A stretch of DNA of 64,000 bases from Cohnella thailandensis. GTDB taxonomy: Bacteria; Bacillota; Bacilli; Paenibacillales; Paenibacillaceae. This document shows positions 25,546 through 34,116 of this stretch, piece by piece. The notes beneath the pieces were generated by a model. It searched no databases. It was not told where the DNA came from and saw only the letters and a program-made list of their open reading frames with translations. The position numbers were made by a program, and so were the translations under genes. The stretch's first letter is position 1, and every line of letters starts with the position of its first letter. The stretch is from the NCBI RefSeq assembly GCF_014212135.1, contig NZ_JACJVQ010000004.1, forward strand, positions 62,001-126,000, written 5' to 3'.

Positions 25546-26405
25546 TCGTAACTTACGAGGAGATCACGCGGAAAGGCGTGGGCTTGCTAAACGAGGATGC
25601 CATTATTTCTCGTCCCCAAGCCAATCTATATGGAGTTCTGGATGGGGTATCTTCTTTGGTACCCTATCTGAATTCCAAAAAGGAAACCGGCGGTTTTATC
25701 GCAGCGAATCTGGTGAAAAACTACTTTGAATCGGTTGCCGAACTTGGAAGCCTAGCGGACCGCTTGGTTGAAGCCAACGATCTTCTAAGGGAGCAAATGA
25801 TTCTTGAAAATATAGATCTGAGGAAAAAAGATGAGCTTTGGGGGGCGGCAGCGGCAATCGTTCGCGTTCAGGATGACGGCGTGGAGTTCATACAGACGGG
25901 CGATTGCATGATTTTAGCCGTGTATGATGACGATGAGGTTCGACCTTTAACTAGGAGACAGGTTTCTCACTTGGAAGCTCCCGCATTCGCCAAATGGCAG
26001 GAAGGAATAACCAAAGGCTTAAAAAGCCGGAAAGAACTTCATGAAACCATTATAGAGACGATAAAAAAGAATCGATATCAGTCAAATACAGACGGTGGTT
26101 ACGGAGTTCTAAATGGGGAAGAGAGCGCGGTTCGTTTTTTCGAATACGGGAAAATCAATCTGACCTGTCTAAAACATATTCTATTATTGACGGATGGGAT
26201 GTTCTGGCCCTCCAGTATCGTAATGGAACAAAGCTCGTATTGGACCGCTGTTGCCCATAAGATATTGAACAGGGGTCCCCATCTTTATGCTCAAGAGCTA
26301 ATAGAACTTGAAGAAAACGATCCCGAGTGCCTTGCCTATGCCCGCTTTAAGAAATCGGACGACAAGACCGCCGTTGTGATTAATTTTAGTAAGATTGCGC
26401 CTTAA
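25542..26405 (+). CDS. PP2C-like protein phosphatase
   Basis: A 287-residue single-domain protein of the PP2C/SpoIIE fold. Metal-site signatures are recognisable: NEDAII with YGVLDGVSSL near residue 30, IQTGDCMI near 120, LLTDGMFW near 215, and SDDKTAVVIN at the end. These match the Asp-bearing PP2C motifs, so an active Mn/Mg-dependent Ser/Thr phosphatase is plausible. A TTG start has GGAGGGTC 5-6 bp upstream and overlaps the DUF4386 stop. Its base composition is more AT-rich than its neighbours. No partner kinase is nearby, so the target is unknown. Confidence 0.72.
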   Translation: MIVTYEEITRKGVGLLNEDAIISRPQANLYGVLDGVSSLVPYLNSKKETGGFIAANLVKNYFESVAELGSLADRLVEANDLLREQMILENIDLRKKDELWGAAAAIVRVQDDGVEFIQTGDCMILAVYDDDEVRPLTRRQVSHLEAPAFAKWQEGITKGLKSRKELHETIIETIKKNRYQSNTDGGYGVLNGEESAVRFFEYGKINLTCLKHILLLTDGMFWPSSIVMEQSSYWTAVAHKILNRGPHLYAQELIELEENDPECLAYARFKKSDDKTAVVINFSKIAP

Positions 26406-26419
26406 TAGGGAGAGTCCAT

Positions 26420-26800
26420 ATGCAAAAGGTGATTCCTGCGCTCCGTATAACCGACTATGCAAGAAGCAAGGCTTTCTACGTGGAGGGAATGGGGTTTCAA
26501 ATCGACTGGGAGCATCGATTCGAACCGCATTTCCCCGTTTTTGTTCAGATCACCAAGGACGAAATGACTCTTTATTTGACCGAGCATACGGGGGACTGCC
26601 AGGTCGGCGGATTGATTCATTTTTTTGTTTCGAACGTGGATAGCTGGTACGACGAATTAAAGAGCAAGAAGGATATCCGTATTATAGAGCCTCCGAATGA
26701 GGAGCTTGAAGGGCTTCGCATGATGAAAATCGTAGATCCGGACGGTAATCAGTTACGGATCTGCACTCTTGTAGAAGAGCTTGATGAAACGATCGGTTAA
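26420..26800 (+). CDS. VOC/glyoxalase superfamily protein
   Basis: A 126-residue single-domain vicinal-oxygen-chelate protein (VIPALRITDYARSKAFYVEGMGFQ, ending in a MKIVDPDGNQLRI strand). It resembles bleomycin-resistance/glyoxalase proteins, which bind or modify small molecules. A possible metal-site Glu/His pattern is incomplete to my eye. It follows the PP2C gene by 14 bp with AGGGAGAG before the ATG. The stop codon lies inside a perfect 30-bp palindrome shared with the end of a convergent gene fragment. Confidence 0.8.
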   Translation: MQKVIPALRITDYARSKAFYVEGMGFQIDWEHRFEPHFPVFVQITKDEMTLYLTEHTGDCQVGGLIHFFVSNVDSWYDELKSKKDIRIIEPPNEELEGLRMMKIVDPDGNQLRICTLVEELDETIG

Positions 26801-26819
26801 CGATATCGTTAACCGATCG
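26790..26819. repeat. Perfect 30-bp palindrome at convergent gene ends
   Basis: Each 15-base arm reads CGATCGGTTAACGAT outward to the centre, with no loop. The left arm contains the VOC stop codon and the right arm the stop of the oxidoreductase remnant, so both reading frames end Ile-Gly-stop. No T run follows on either side. It may act as a bidirectional hairpin in RNA or be a recombination scar. Confidence 0.85.
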
Positions 26820-26915
26820 CGTTCAGCAGATCGTTCAAGGCCTCGGCCATCGACGGATGCGTAAAGATCGTGTCGCGCAGAACCGTATACGGTTGCCCGG
26901 AATTCATGAACATCG
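26809..26915 (-). pseudogene. C-terminal remnant of a pyridine-nucleotide disulfide oxidoreductase
   Basis: Minus-strand codons read FMNSGQPYTVLRDTIFTHPSMAEALNDLL before a stop. This matches the interface-domain end of the mercuric reductase/dihydrolipoamide dehydrogenase family, where the His of the conserved THPT-type motif sits in the active site. The upstream part of the gene is gone: the frame runs straight into the 3' end of the LysR gene. It is therefore a truncated remnant, probably left by a deletion that brought the LysR gene here. Confidence 0.72.
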
Positions 26916-26921
26916 ATTGAA

Positions 26922-27809
26922 TTAGGTATCCGCTTGGGAGAGCGTCCCAAAATACTTTACCACGACATCGCGGAAATCCAGAGCCGCACGCGAAAGATAG
27001 CGGCTCTTGTGCCATAACAAGGCGATTTCCCGTGCCATTCGATCGTTCTCTATTGCCAAATAGTCGATCTGTTCATAGGAATTCCTTGCCGTGCTCGGCA
27101 TGAAGGCCACTCCGATTTCGGCTTCCACAAGGGCGCTCAGCCTAGCCGGTTCATCTCCCTCATACACGTACCGGGGTTGAAACCCGGCCGATCGGCAGAT
27201 CGAATCCACGAGGCTGCGAATTCCGTAGCCCTGCTTGACGCCGACGAACCATTCCTCCCGCAGCTCCGTCAAGGATACGCTGCTCCGGCCCGCCAGCCGA
27301 TGCCCTTTGGGAACCGCCAAGAGGACGGGGTCGACCATCACGATCCGGCACTCGATCTCCTCCTCCTGAATAGGCGGGGAGGACAAGCAGAAATCGACCT
27401 CTCCCCGATGGAGAAGCGTCACCATCTCCTGCATGCTTAGCATTTGCACGTGAATTTGGACGTCGGGCCGCTTCTTCCGGAACTCCCGAAGAATAGGAGG
27501 CAGCGTGCTCGCGGTGGTCACGGCCAATTCGAGCGTCCCCTGTTCCGGGCCGGACCTATCGCTCATCTCCTGTTTGCCCTGTTCCAATTCGAACAAAGCC
27601 CTCTCCGCGCGGCTACGGAACCGGCTTCCGAGCTCGTTCAAGCGCATTTTCCTCCCCGTTCGGTCGAACAGAGAGACCCCCAGATCCTCTTCCAGGCGCT
27701 GAATCGTTTTGCTTAGGGACGATTGCGTCACGTGCAGCCTTCGCGCGGCTTCGGTCACGTGCTCGGTACGGGCTACCTCGAGAAAATACTGCAGCTGAAG
27801 AAGCTCCAC
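26922..27809 (-). CDS. LysR-family transcriptional regulator
   Basis: A 295-residue LysR regulator. The N-terminal HTH (LQYFLEVARTEHVTEAARRLHVTQSSLSKTIQRLEEDLG) is followed by a type-2 periplasmic-binding effector domain. The GTG at 27809 is chosen because GGAGG lies 6-7 bp upstream on the minus strand; a longer frame to 27845 has no ribosome site. It diverges from a DHA2 efflux gene 113 bp away, the usual arrangement for a LysR protein that controls its neighbour. The effector is unknown. Confidence 0.85.
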   Translation of the reverse strand: MELLQLQYFLEVARTEHVTEAARRLHVTQSSLSKTIQRLEEDLGVSLFDRTGRKMRLNELGSRFRSRAERALFELEQGKQEMSDRSGPEQGTLELAVTTASTLPPILREFRKKRPDVQIHVQMLSMQEMVTLLHRGEVDFCLSSPPIQEEEIECRIVMVDPVLLAVPKGHRLAGRSSVSLTELREEWFVGVKQGYGIRSLVDSICRSAGFQPRYVYEGDEPARLSALVEAEIGVAFMPSTARNSYEQIDYLAIENDRMAREIALLWHKSRYLSRAALDFRDVVVKYFGTLSQADT

Positions 27810-27922
27810 GGCCAACCTCCATCCATTCCTTTGGGTCAATGACATTATAACTTAAAATGCGTTGGAGTGAATAAAAGGGAGGAGGTAAGATAGCTTTATC
27901 GCAGATGAGAGGGGCTTGAGCC

Positions 27923-29314
27923 ATGAATGCAAGAAGCAGATGGCTGATGATTGCCGTCGGACTGGGGATCCTATTAAACCCATTGAACTCTTCCATGATT
28001 TCCGTTGCCATCGCAAGGCTGCAGCAGGAGTTCGGCCTCGACTTTACCGACGTCTCCTGGATTATTTTTTCTTTCTACATCGCGAGCGCGATCGCCCAGC
28101 CCGTTATGGGCAAGGCCAGCGATTTATTCGGCCGCAGGAAGATCTTCCTGGCGGGGCTGGTCGTTTCCCTCGCGGCTTCTTTGCTGGCTCCGTTCTCGCC
28201 AACTTTCGGATGGCTTCTTGTATTCCGCGTTGTCCAATCGATCGGAACCAGCATGATGGTTGCCGTCGGAATGGCGATCGTCAGGATCCATATCGCGGAG
28301 AAACAAGGGACCGCTCTGTCCGTTTTGTCCATTTTTTTATCCGGGGCGGCGGCGATCGGCCCTTTCGCGGGAGGGATGCTACTGGAGTGGGGGGACTGGC
28401 CCGCGATCTTTATCGTCAACGTTCCGTTCGTGGCGGCGAGCTTTGTCTTGGCCTGGAGGATGATTCCGAAGGACGGACAAGCGGCACCCGCCGCGAGCAA
28501 GATGTCTATTCGCCAATGGTTGCACGCGATCGATGCGCCCGGGATCCTGCTCTTTACGGTGGGCCTTGTTGCTCTGCTCATCGGCTTGCTGTCCGCGGAA
28601 TCGTCCGGACAGGCGTCCCTATGGAGCGTCCTTGTCGGCTTGATCGGCCTCGCGGCGCTGACAGTCTTCGTGCGGCATGAATTAAGTACGGCGTCGCCTT
28701 TTATTCCTCTAAGGACGTTCGCCAAGTATCCCGCCATGACGTGGGTCAACGTTCAGTTCATTCTCGTCAACTTGCTTTTTTATGCTCTGTTCTTCGGTCT
28801 GCCCTCTTATCTGCAGATGGTGCGTCACGTCAGCGAGTTCCACACGGGGATTCTTATGCTGACCTTAGGCCTAAGCTCGCTCGTCGCTTCTCCGATAGCG
28901 GGCAAATGGATCGATAAATCGGGGCCCAGGCCCGCCTTGATCGTAGCCGCCATCCTGATGACGCTGGGATCCGTATGGATCGTCACCTTAAACGAAACTT
29001 CCCCGGTGATCGGCGTAAGCTTGGCGCTCGTTGCCTTCGGCTTCAGCAACGGGTTGAACGCCGTAGGAATGCAGGCGGCCCTGTTCGCAAGCTCTCCCAA
29101 AGAAATAGCCGGCGTCGCTTCCGGGCTATTCAATACGTCGAGGTATCTGGGGACCATTTTGTCCTCCTTGTTGACGGGCATCATCATGGGGGATTCGTTC
29201 AGCTTTGCGGGATTTCGGCTGCTGGGGATTGTCCTCGCGGTCATTGCGTTGGCTCTAATCATGATGAGTCTACGACAGAGTCGTTCACCAGTCGGATCGG
29301 AGCCCTCTCTTTAA
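27923..29314 (+). CDS. DHA2/EmrB-type MFS drug transporter
   Basis: A 463-residue MFS protein with about fourteen predicted helices, the DHA2 signature LNSSMISVAIARLQQEFG in helix 1, the motif A-like GKASDLFGRRK in loop 2-3, and a long DHA2-type middle. Such pumps export hydrophobic drugs by proton antiport. It is divergent from the LysR regulator, which probably controls it. Its last 30 bp overlap the 3' end of the convergent wrbA-like gene, so the C-terminal codons are shared on opposite strands. Confidence 0.83.
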   Translation: MNARSRWLMIAVGLGILLNPLNSSMISVAIARLQQEFGLDFTDVSWIIFSFYIASAIAQPVMGKASDLFGRRKIFLAGLVVSLAASLLAPFSPTFGWLLVFRVVQSIGTSMMVAVGMAIVRIHIAEKQGTALSVLSIFLSGAAAIGPFAGGMLLEWGDWPAIFIVNVPFVAASFVLAWRMIPKDGQAAPAASKMSIRQWLHAIDAPGILLFTVGLVALLIGLLSAESSGQASLWSVLVGLIGLAALTVFVRHELSTASPFIPLRTFAKYPAMTWVNVQFILVNLLFYALFFGLPSYLQMVRHVSEFHTGILMLTLGLSSLVASPIAGKWIDKSGPRPALIVAAILMTLGSVWIVTLNETSPVIGVSLALVAFGFSNGLNAVGMQAALFASSPKEIAGVASGLFNTSRYLGTILSSLLTGIIMGDSFSFAGFRLLGIVLAVIALALIMMSLRQSRSPVGSEPSL

Positions 29315-29905
29315 CGCTTCCGCAATGGCGACCACTCGTTTGGCCTGGTGCTGGACGGCTGCCCGCACCTCCTTCGCTTTCTTTTCCAACTCGTCCGTAC
29401 TTACGCTGACTCCGTAGGGATTGCCTCCCGCGGCGTACAAGGATTGGTCGGTATACCCCGGGGCGACGACGACGGCTCCCCAATGGTACATGGTCGTATA
29501 CAAGGAGACGACGGTCGTTTCCTGGCCCCCGTGAACGTTCGAGGCCGAGGTCATCGCGCTGACGACTTTGTTGACGGTCTGTCCGCTGAACCAGATCTTC
29601 CCCGTCGTATCCAGGAACATCTTCATCTGCGCGGCTATATTGCCGAAGCGGGTAGGCGTGCTGAAAATAATGGCGTCCGCGGCAACGATATCGTCCGCGG
29701 TGGCGATCGGAATCTCTCGGGTGGCTTCCAGATGGGCTTTCCACTTCGGATTCGCTTCGATTAAGACGGGGGAAGCGATTTCTTCCACCCGAAGAAGCTT
29801 GACGTCGGCGTCGGCCTGCTTCCCTCCTTCGGCCGCCCACTGCGCGAGCTGATAATTCACCCCGGTCGAGCTGTAATAGACGATCGCCAGTTTGACCTTG
29901 GACAT
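29285..29905 (-). CDS. wrbA: WrbA-type NAD(P)H:quinone oxidoreductase
   Basis: A 206-residue flavodoxin-like protein of the WrbA family. The FMN phosphate loop is YYSSTGVNYQLA near residue 9, a second FMN contact is FSTPTRFGNIAAQMK near 75, and the third is the ETTVVSLYTTMYHWG segment. The family reduces quinones by two electrons and protects against redox stress. GGAGG 8 bp before the ATG at 29905 sets the start. It is convergent with the DHA2 pump, overlapping it by 30 bp. Confidence 0.87.
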   Translation of the reverse strand: MSKVKLAIVYYSSTGVNYQLAQWAAEGGKQADADVKLLRVEEIASPVLIEANPKWKAHLEATREIPIATADDIVAADAIIFSTPTRFGNIAAQMKMFLDTTGKIWFSGQTVNKVVSAMTSASNVHGGQETTVVSLYTTMYHWGAVVVAPGYTDQSLYAAGGNPYGVSVSTDELEKKAKEVRAAVQHQAKRVVAIAEALKRGLRSDW

Positions 29906-30045
29906 GTTCCCCACCTCCGACCTTTTATTCCCTCAGTATCCCATCCCCCGACAAGGCTTATTCCGCCATGGAAGCGGGTCTGGCTGCGCGTGATAAAGAA
30001 TCCAGCCTTGGAGAAAATAATCCAATAAGAAGGGGGGGGCATCCC

Positions 30046-30666
30046 ATGGAATGTTCGAGCGAAGGCTTGTCCGAGCAATCAATCGACCTTAGAAGCCGAT
30101 TCCTGGCCTTTACCGATCATGCCAGGGCCGCTCTCGTTTCGCTTAACGAGGACGGAGGCGACCTGTTGGGAGAGCTTAGGCACCTCTCCAAATCCTTCGC
30201 GGATATCGCCAGAGCGGCTTCGACGTATCATTTAACGAGGCTGCTTAATCCTTATACCCGTAAGTGCAACGAGATTTTTAAGGCGGTCCGGAATCTAAGC
30301 ACCATGCGGACGGGAGCGCTTATCGTTATCCAGAGAGAAGCTTCCGTGGAAGATAGGATGACGGCCGGCATTCCCTTGGGGGCGGAGATAACGTCCACGC
30401 TGCTGGAATCCATCTTCAACGTGGGCAGTCCGCTTCACGACGGCGCCGTCTTCATCCGGGACGACGGCATCGTATCCGCCGCCAACGTGCTTCCCTTAAC
30501 GAAGAAAGTGTATCGAACGAGGAAAATGGGAACCCGGCATCGTGCCGCGATCGGTCTATCGGAGCATACGGACGCCTTGGTATTCGTGGTATCGGAGGAG
30601 ACGGGCACGCCATCGTTCGCCTTCGACGGATCCCTTTATCCTTTTTATTTCATGGATCGGGAGTAG
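30046..30666 (+). CDS. cdaS: Diadenylate cyclase, CdaS-type
   Basis: A 206-residue soluble DAC-domain protein, the same length as B. subtilis CdaS (207 aa). N-terminal helices (about 1-65) precede the DisA_N domain. Both catalytic motifs are intact: DGA at residues 132-134 (PLHDGAVF) and RHR at 164-166 (GTRHRAAIGLSE). The enzyme makes c-di-AMP from two ATP. In B. subtilis CdaS is sporulation-specific and its N-terminal helices inhibit it. The ATG at 30046 follows a G-rich ribosome site. It is 13 bp upstream of a second DAC-like gene. Confidence 0.87.
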   Translation: MECSSEGLSEQSIDLRSRFLAFTDHARAALVSLNEDGGDLLGELRHLSKSFADIARAASTYHLTRLLNPYTRKCNEIFKAVRNLSTMRTGALIVIQREASVEDRMTAGIPLGAEITSTLLESIFNVGSPLHDGAVFIRDDGIVSAANVLPLTKKVYRTRKMGTRHRAAIGLSEHTDALVFVVSEETGTPSFAFDGSLYPFYFMDRE

Positions 30667-30679
30667 GAGGGCTGAGCGC

Positions 30680-31297
30680 TTGGAGCTTAACGCGGTTAAC
30701 GGCGACTTTGCCTCGTTGCGGGCCGAGCTTGCCAAGATGCTTACGGACATATCCGAAACGTTGAATGTCGAGCTGTCGCAATTCGAACCGGGCCATATTC
30801 GGCTCCTTAACGTTATAGGGGACATCTCCAAGAAATTCTCGGCCATGGAGTCGCTAACGTCCACGTACTACCTGGAAGGGCTATTATCCGAGCATACGGC
30901 GAGCAATAAAGAAATCTCCCGAGCCGTTCATCGGTTGAGCACCAAAGGCCATGCGGCGTTAATCGTAATCGAGAAGAACGATTCCGTCCTTCCCTACCTA
31001 AGCGGGGGAACGCCGATCCAGGCTAGAATCTCCAGCCAGCTCTTGGAGACGCTGTTCCATCCGGCAAGCGAATTCCATGAAGGCGCGGTTCTGATTCAAG
31101 GGGAAACCATCGTATCCGCGGGCCATGCGCTCCCGCTTACGGAAGAGATCTTCTGGGATCGGATGTATGACGTCCGCGAGCTGTCCGCCGTCGGCTTGTC
31201 GGAGCGATGCGACGCTCTTGTCCTGCTAGTCTCGGATAGCGGGGCGACTTCGGTCGGGTCGGACGGGAAGCTGATTCCGGTGTCGATCTCGTCGTAA
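30680..31297 (+). CDS. Degenerate DAC-domain paralogue of CdaS
   Basis: A 205-residue protein with the same helical N-terminus plus DisA_N-like domain as CdaS, aligning along its length (LSTKGHAALIVIE, RISSQLLETLFH, GLSERCDALVLLVSD). The catalytic motifs are altered: DGA becomes EGA (residues 134-136) and RHR becomes REL, the His and second Arg being lost. By known DAC chemistry it should not make c-di-AMP. A TTG start is set by TAGGAGG inside the cdaS stop region. Tight spacing suggests co-translation, so a regulatory partner in a mixed CdaS oligomer is plausible (inference). Confidence 0.8.
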   Translation: MELNAVNGDFASLRAELAKMLTDISETLNVELSQFEPGHIRLLNVIGDISKKFSAMESLTSTYYLEGLLSEHTASNKEISRAVHRLSTKGHAALIVIEKNDSVLPYLSGGTPIQARISSQLLETLFHPASEFHEGAVLIQGETIVSAGHALPLTEEIFWDRMYDVRELSAVGLSERCDALVLLVSDSGATSVGSDGKLIPVSISS

Positions 31298-31322
31298 GGG
31301 AAGATGAAGCGGGAGGTTCAAG

Positions 31323-31769
31323 ATGGTAGACGTTCTTACGGAAACGATCATTCGGCGACCGCGCGATCAAGTCGCTGCCTATGCGGCCGACCCGGATCAT
31401 GCCCCGCAGTGGTACGCCAACATTCGGTCGGCGGAGTGGAGGACGCCGAAGCCGTTGGCGGCGGGCTCCCGGATCGCCTTTAAAGCAAACTTCCTCGGAC
31501 GAGAGCTCGCTTACGTTTATGAAATCGCTGACTATGAGCCAGGCGAACGGTTGGTCATGAGAACGTCCGAGGGACCTTTTCCAATGGAGACGACGTACAC
31601 ATGGGAGACGGTCGACGGCGGCGCTACCCGAATGACGCTGCGCAACCGAGGCAACCCGAAGGGGTTCTCGGCCTTGTTCGCCCCCTTCATGTCCATGATG
31701 ATGCGGCGCGCGAATCGCAAGGATTTGCTCGCGATCAAGACCATACTGGAGGCGTCTAACAGTGGGTGA
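31323..31769 (+). CDS. SRPBCC-fold polyketide-cyclase/START-like protein
   Basis: A 148-residue single-domain SRPBCC protein: an N-terminal beta strand VLTETIIRRPRDQVAAYAADPDHAPQW, a central YEIADYEPGERLVMRTSEGP, and a C-terminal helix MMMRRANRKDLLAIKTIL. The fold has a hydrophobic cavity for lipids or polycyclic ligands. Ligand unknown. GGGAGG sits 8 bp before the ATG and the gene lies 25 bp after the DAC paralogue, so it may be in the same transcript, which ends at the hairpin at 31826. Confidence 0.8.
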   Translation: MVDVLTETIIRRPRDQVAAYAADPDHAPQWYANIRSAEWRTPKPLAAGSRIAFKANFLGRELAYVYEIADYEPGERLVMRTSEGPFPMETTYTWETVDGGATRMTLRNRGNPKGFSALFAPFMSMMMRRANRKDLLAIKTILEASNSG

Positions 31770-31825
31770 CCTTCCGTTTGCCAGGTTGCCTCAGCATCTA
31801 AAGAACGATAAAAGCAATGTCAAGG

Positions 31826-31860
31826 CGGCAGCCGGCCAAGAGGCGCGGCTGCCGTTTGCT
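31826..31860 (+). terminator. Rho-independent terminator
   Basis: Arms CGGCAGCC (31826-31833) and GGCTGCCG (31847-31854), then TTTGCTT. It separates the DAC/SRPBCC transcript from the convergent glycosidase gene and may serve both directions. Confidence 0.7.
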
Positions 31861-31902
31861 TAGAACTCAAGGGTTGAAGAACGAAGAGAGTCTTTTTTAA
31901 GC

Positions 31903-34068
31903 TTAGTCTCGAGCTTTTGCAATAGAGATCTGGTCGATATCCGGCGCATAGGCCGTGGAATTTGAAAAGCGAATCGTGTTATTTCCGGCATTCAGTTGTA
32001 CATCAACTACTGTCGTGTAGAAGGTCGTCCAGCTCAGCGTATTCCGGAAATAGTGCCGCTGCGCCGTTCCTCCGTTAACGCTGATGTCGGCGAAACGGTT
32101 CACGATGTTATTGTTATAGGCATGAGTCCCTACGACTTCGGCGTTGGCGTACGTAACGACCATGCGGTAAAGTCCGGCTGTCGGCACGTTGATGGAATTG
32201 AACTGGAGGTAATTGGCCGTTCCTCCGCCGATCCAGCCGACGACGCTGCCGCCTGCCGCACTCGCATTGCTGGAGATGGCGGCAGCTCCACCGCGCGTAT
32301 GGCCCGACGCTTCTGCTTGGTAAGTCGTCATCGTGCCCGAAGCCGAAAGGACGTCGATGTAGTCGATGTTGACGGCATCCGATTCGTCGTTCGTATAGGC
32401 CTTCAAGCTAATCCGGTTAATGCCCGCGGTCAGGAAGACGCGGATCGTCGAATCGTTCCAGGTATCCCAACTGGCTGTTGCCGGAAGAGAGAGGTCCGTC
32501 AGAGTGCTGCCGTTCAGATCCATGCGAAGGGAACGAGTGGAGGGGGCGCTGCCGAACGGTCCGGCCGCATAACGAACCGTGACGTCATAATAGCCGTTCG
32601 AAGCGGCGTTGACGACGAAGTTCGTGCTCGCGTTGTTCGTTCCGCCGTAGCCCTCGACAAACGAAGTGCCGGAGTAGCCGCCCGTGGAGCCGTAAGTAAT
32701 GGAGGCCGTGCCCGATATATCGGCATATTCCGCTTGGTAGCGGGTGCTGCTGCCTACTGTGGACAAGTCTTTGTCCGGCGTAATGATCAGTTGATAAGCC
32801 GACAGTGCCTTCATTCCGTTCACGGGCACGGCGATTTGCCCGTTCACGATCGAATAGTCTCCCTCTTGCACGACATACGGAACGCCTGCAGGGTTGGTGC
32901 CCGTATTGTCCGTGCCCCATACCGTAACGTGGGCGGCGTTGCCGAAGTAAGGTGCGGAGCCGAAGCCCTTAATGACCACATCGGTGCCGAAAACGTCCGA
33001 GCTGTTAACCGATCCGCCCAGAATAACGCGTGCTTGCTTCTTCGAGCTGTCGAGCGTAGCGACGCCCTGAAGGGAACCGTTCTGCGCAGGCGGCGTTACC
33101 TGCACCGTGTTGCCGGTCATGTCGCCGTACCACTTGTAAAGCCACCAGGCGCCGGTTGGGCGATTGTTCTGCGTGACAAGGTCGTTCAACCCGCCGGCCG
33201 TCGTCCAATAGGCGATATTGCCGCCTACTTTGCTGTTCTCGAACTTGGAGATGAATTGAACGAGATTGCCCGGGACGCCGATATCGGTCGACGCTCTTCC
33301 ATATTCGTTAATGATGATAGGCCGCGGGGTAATGCCAAGGCTTGTTTCGATGCCTCGGTAATGGTTGTAGTGCGTATTCCAGTCCGTGAAGAAGGAGTTA
33401 TCCAACTCATGCCAAATCATGATATCGGGGAGAACATTATTGTTCTTGGCGAAGGTCATGAACTGGCTGTATACGTCGGCATGATAGTAGGCATAAGCGG
33501 GACCCGCGATCTTGGCAGCAGGATAGATCGATCGTATGCGTTGATAGACCGTCTTCCAGTCGTTAAAGAAATTCTGAAGCTTATCGGTCGAATTGTACCA
33601 AATCCAGTTCGGCTCGTTGAAGGGGATAAAGGCGTAAATGCTCTTATTAGGATCGGCAAGCACCTTGTTCACAATCGTATCGACTTTCGTCAGGTAGTCG
33701 GCGAGACCGTTATTCTCATAAGGCCAGTTCTGATAAATGTCTTGCATCTCGATCAGAATCTGGCTTCCGCCGGCTCGGATAAATTGGGGAGCGACGACCA
33801 AAGCATCGCCGTTCGGATGCTGCAAGCCGTCCGGCGCTTTCTGGGAGATCGATTGAGGCTTGAGCGGGATAAGCATATTGTCGCTCGGAATGCCCGGATC
33901 GCTGAGTCCGTACAGGAAGCCGGAAGCCCCATGCTGGATGGCGCCTGTATTCACGGATAGATCGACAAGGAATTGCGGGTTTGCGGCATGTCCAGTCTCC
34001 GCGGGCAGCAAGCCGAGAACTAGGGTGGCACCAAGGAACGCCGACATCCATTTGGATCTCTTCATCAT
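31903..34068 (-). CDS. Secreted clan-GH-A-like glycosidase with two CBM35-like modules
   Basis: A 721-residue secreted enzyme. The signal peptide ends near AETGHAA (residue 29). A TIM-barrel-like domain carries the probable acid/base Glu152 in FNEPNW and the nucleophile Glu255 in INEYGR, the spacing expected for clan GH-A. A beta-sandwich segment follows to about 440, then two modules each starting YQAE (about 447-577 and 583-721), typical of CBM6/CBM35 carbohydrate binding. I cannot fix the GH family; GH39-like is my best guess. GGAGGAAGG precedes the ATG. A cre site lies 35 bp upstream, and the gene diverges from a YesM/YesN pair. Confidence 0.75.
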   Translation of the reverse strand: MMKRSKWMSAFLGATLVLGLLPAETGHAANPQFLVDLSVNTGAIQHGASGFLYGLSDPGIPSDNMLIPLKPQSISQKAPDGLQHPNGDALVVAPQFIRAGGSQILIEMQDIYQNWPYENNGLADYLTKVDTIVNKVLADPNKSIYAFIPFNEPNWIWYNSTDKLQNFFNDWKTVYQRIRSIYPAAKIAGPAYAYYHADVYSQFMTFAKNNNVLPDIMIWHELDNSFFTDWNTHYNHYRGIETSLGITPRPIIINEYGRASTDIGVPGNLVQFISKFENSKVGGNIAYWTTAGGLNDLVTQNNRPTGAWWLYKWYGDMTGNTVQVTPPAQNGSLQGVATLDSSKKQARVILGGSVNSSDVFGTDVVIKGFGSAPYFGNAAHVTVWGTDNTGTNPAGVPYVVQEGDYSIVNGQIAVPVNGMKALSAYQLIITPDKDLSTVGSSTRYQAEYADISGTASITYGSTGGYSGTSFVEGYGGTNNASTNFVVNAASNGYYDVTVRYAAGPFGSAPSTRSLRMDLNGSTLTDLSLPATASWDTWNDSTIRVFLTAGINRISLKAYTNDESDAVNIDYIDVLSASGTMTTYQAEASGHTRGGAAAISSNASAAGGSVVGWIGGGTANYLQFNSINVPTAGLYRMVVTYANAEVVGTHAYNNNIVNRFADISVNGGTAQRHYFRNTLSWTTFYTTVVDVQLNAGNNTIRFSNSTAYAPDIDQISIAKARD

Positions 34069-34102
34069 TTACCTTCCTCCATTTTGTAGAAATAAACTCT
34101 TT

Positions 34103-34116
34103 TGAAAGCACTTTCA
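34103..34116. promoter_or_regulatory. cre site (CcpA operator) upstream of the glycosidase
   Basis: TGAAAGCACTTTCA matches the Bacillus cre pattern (TGAAA-N4-TTTCA type). It lies 35 bp before the glycosidase start, between two divergent genes, so carbon catabolite repression of the glycosidase is expected. Confidence 0.75.

Noticed and set aside
31996..33960. A 654-codon open frame on the plus strand
   Set aside because: It is entirely antisense to the secreted glycosidase, whose signal peptide, catalytic Glu and CBM modules are clear. The plus frame has no recognisable motif and no ribosome site.
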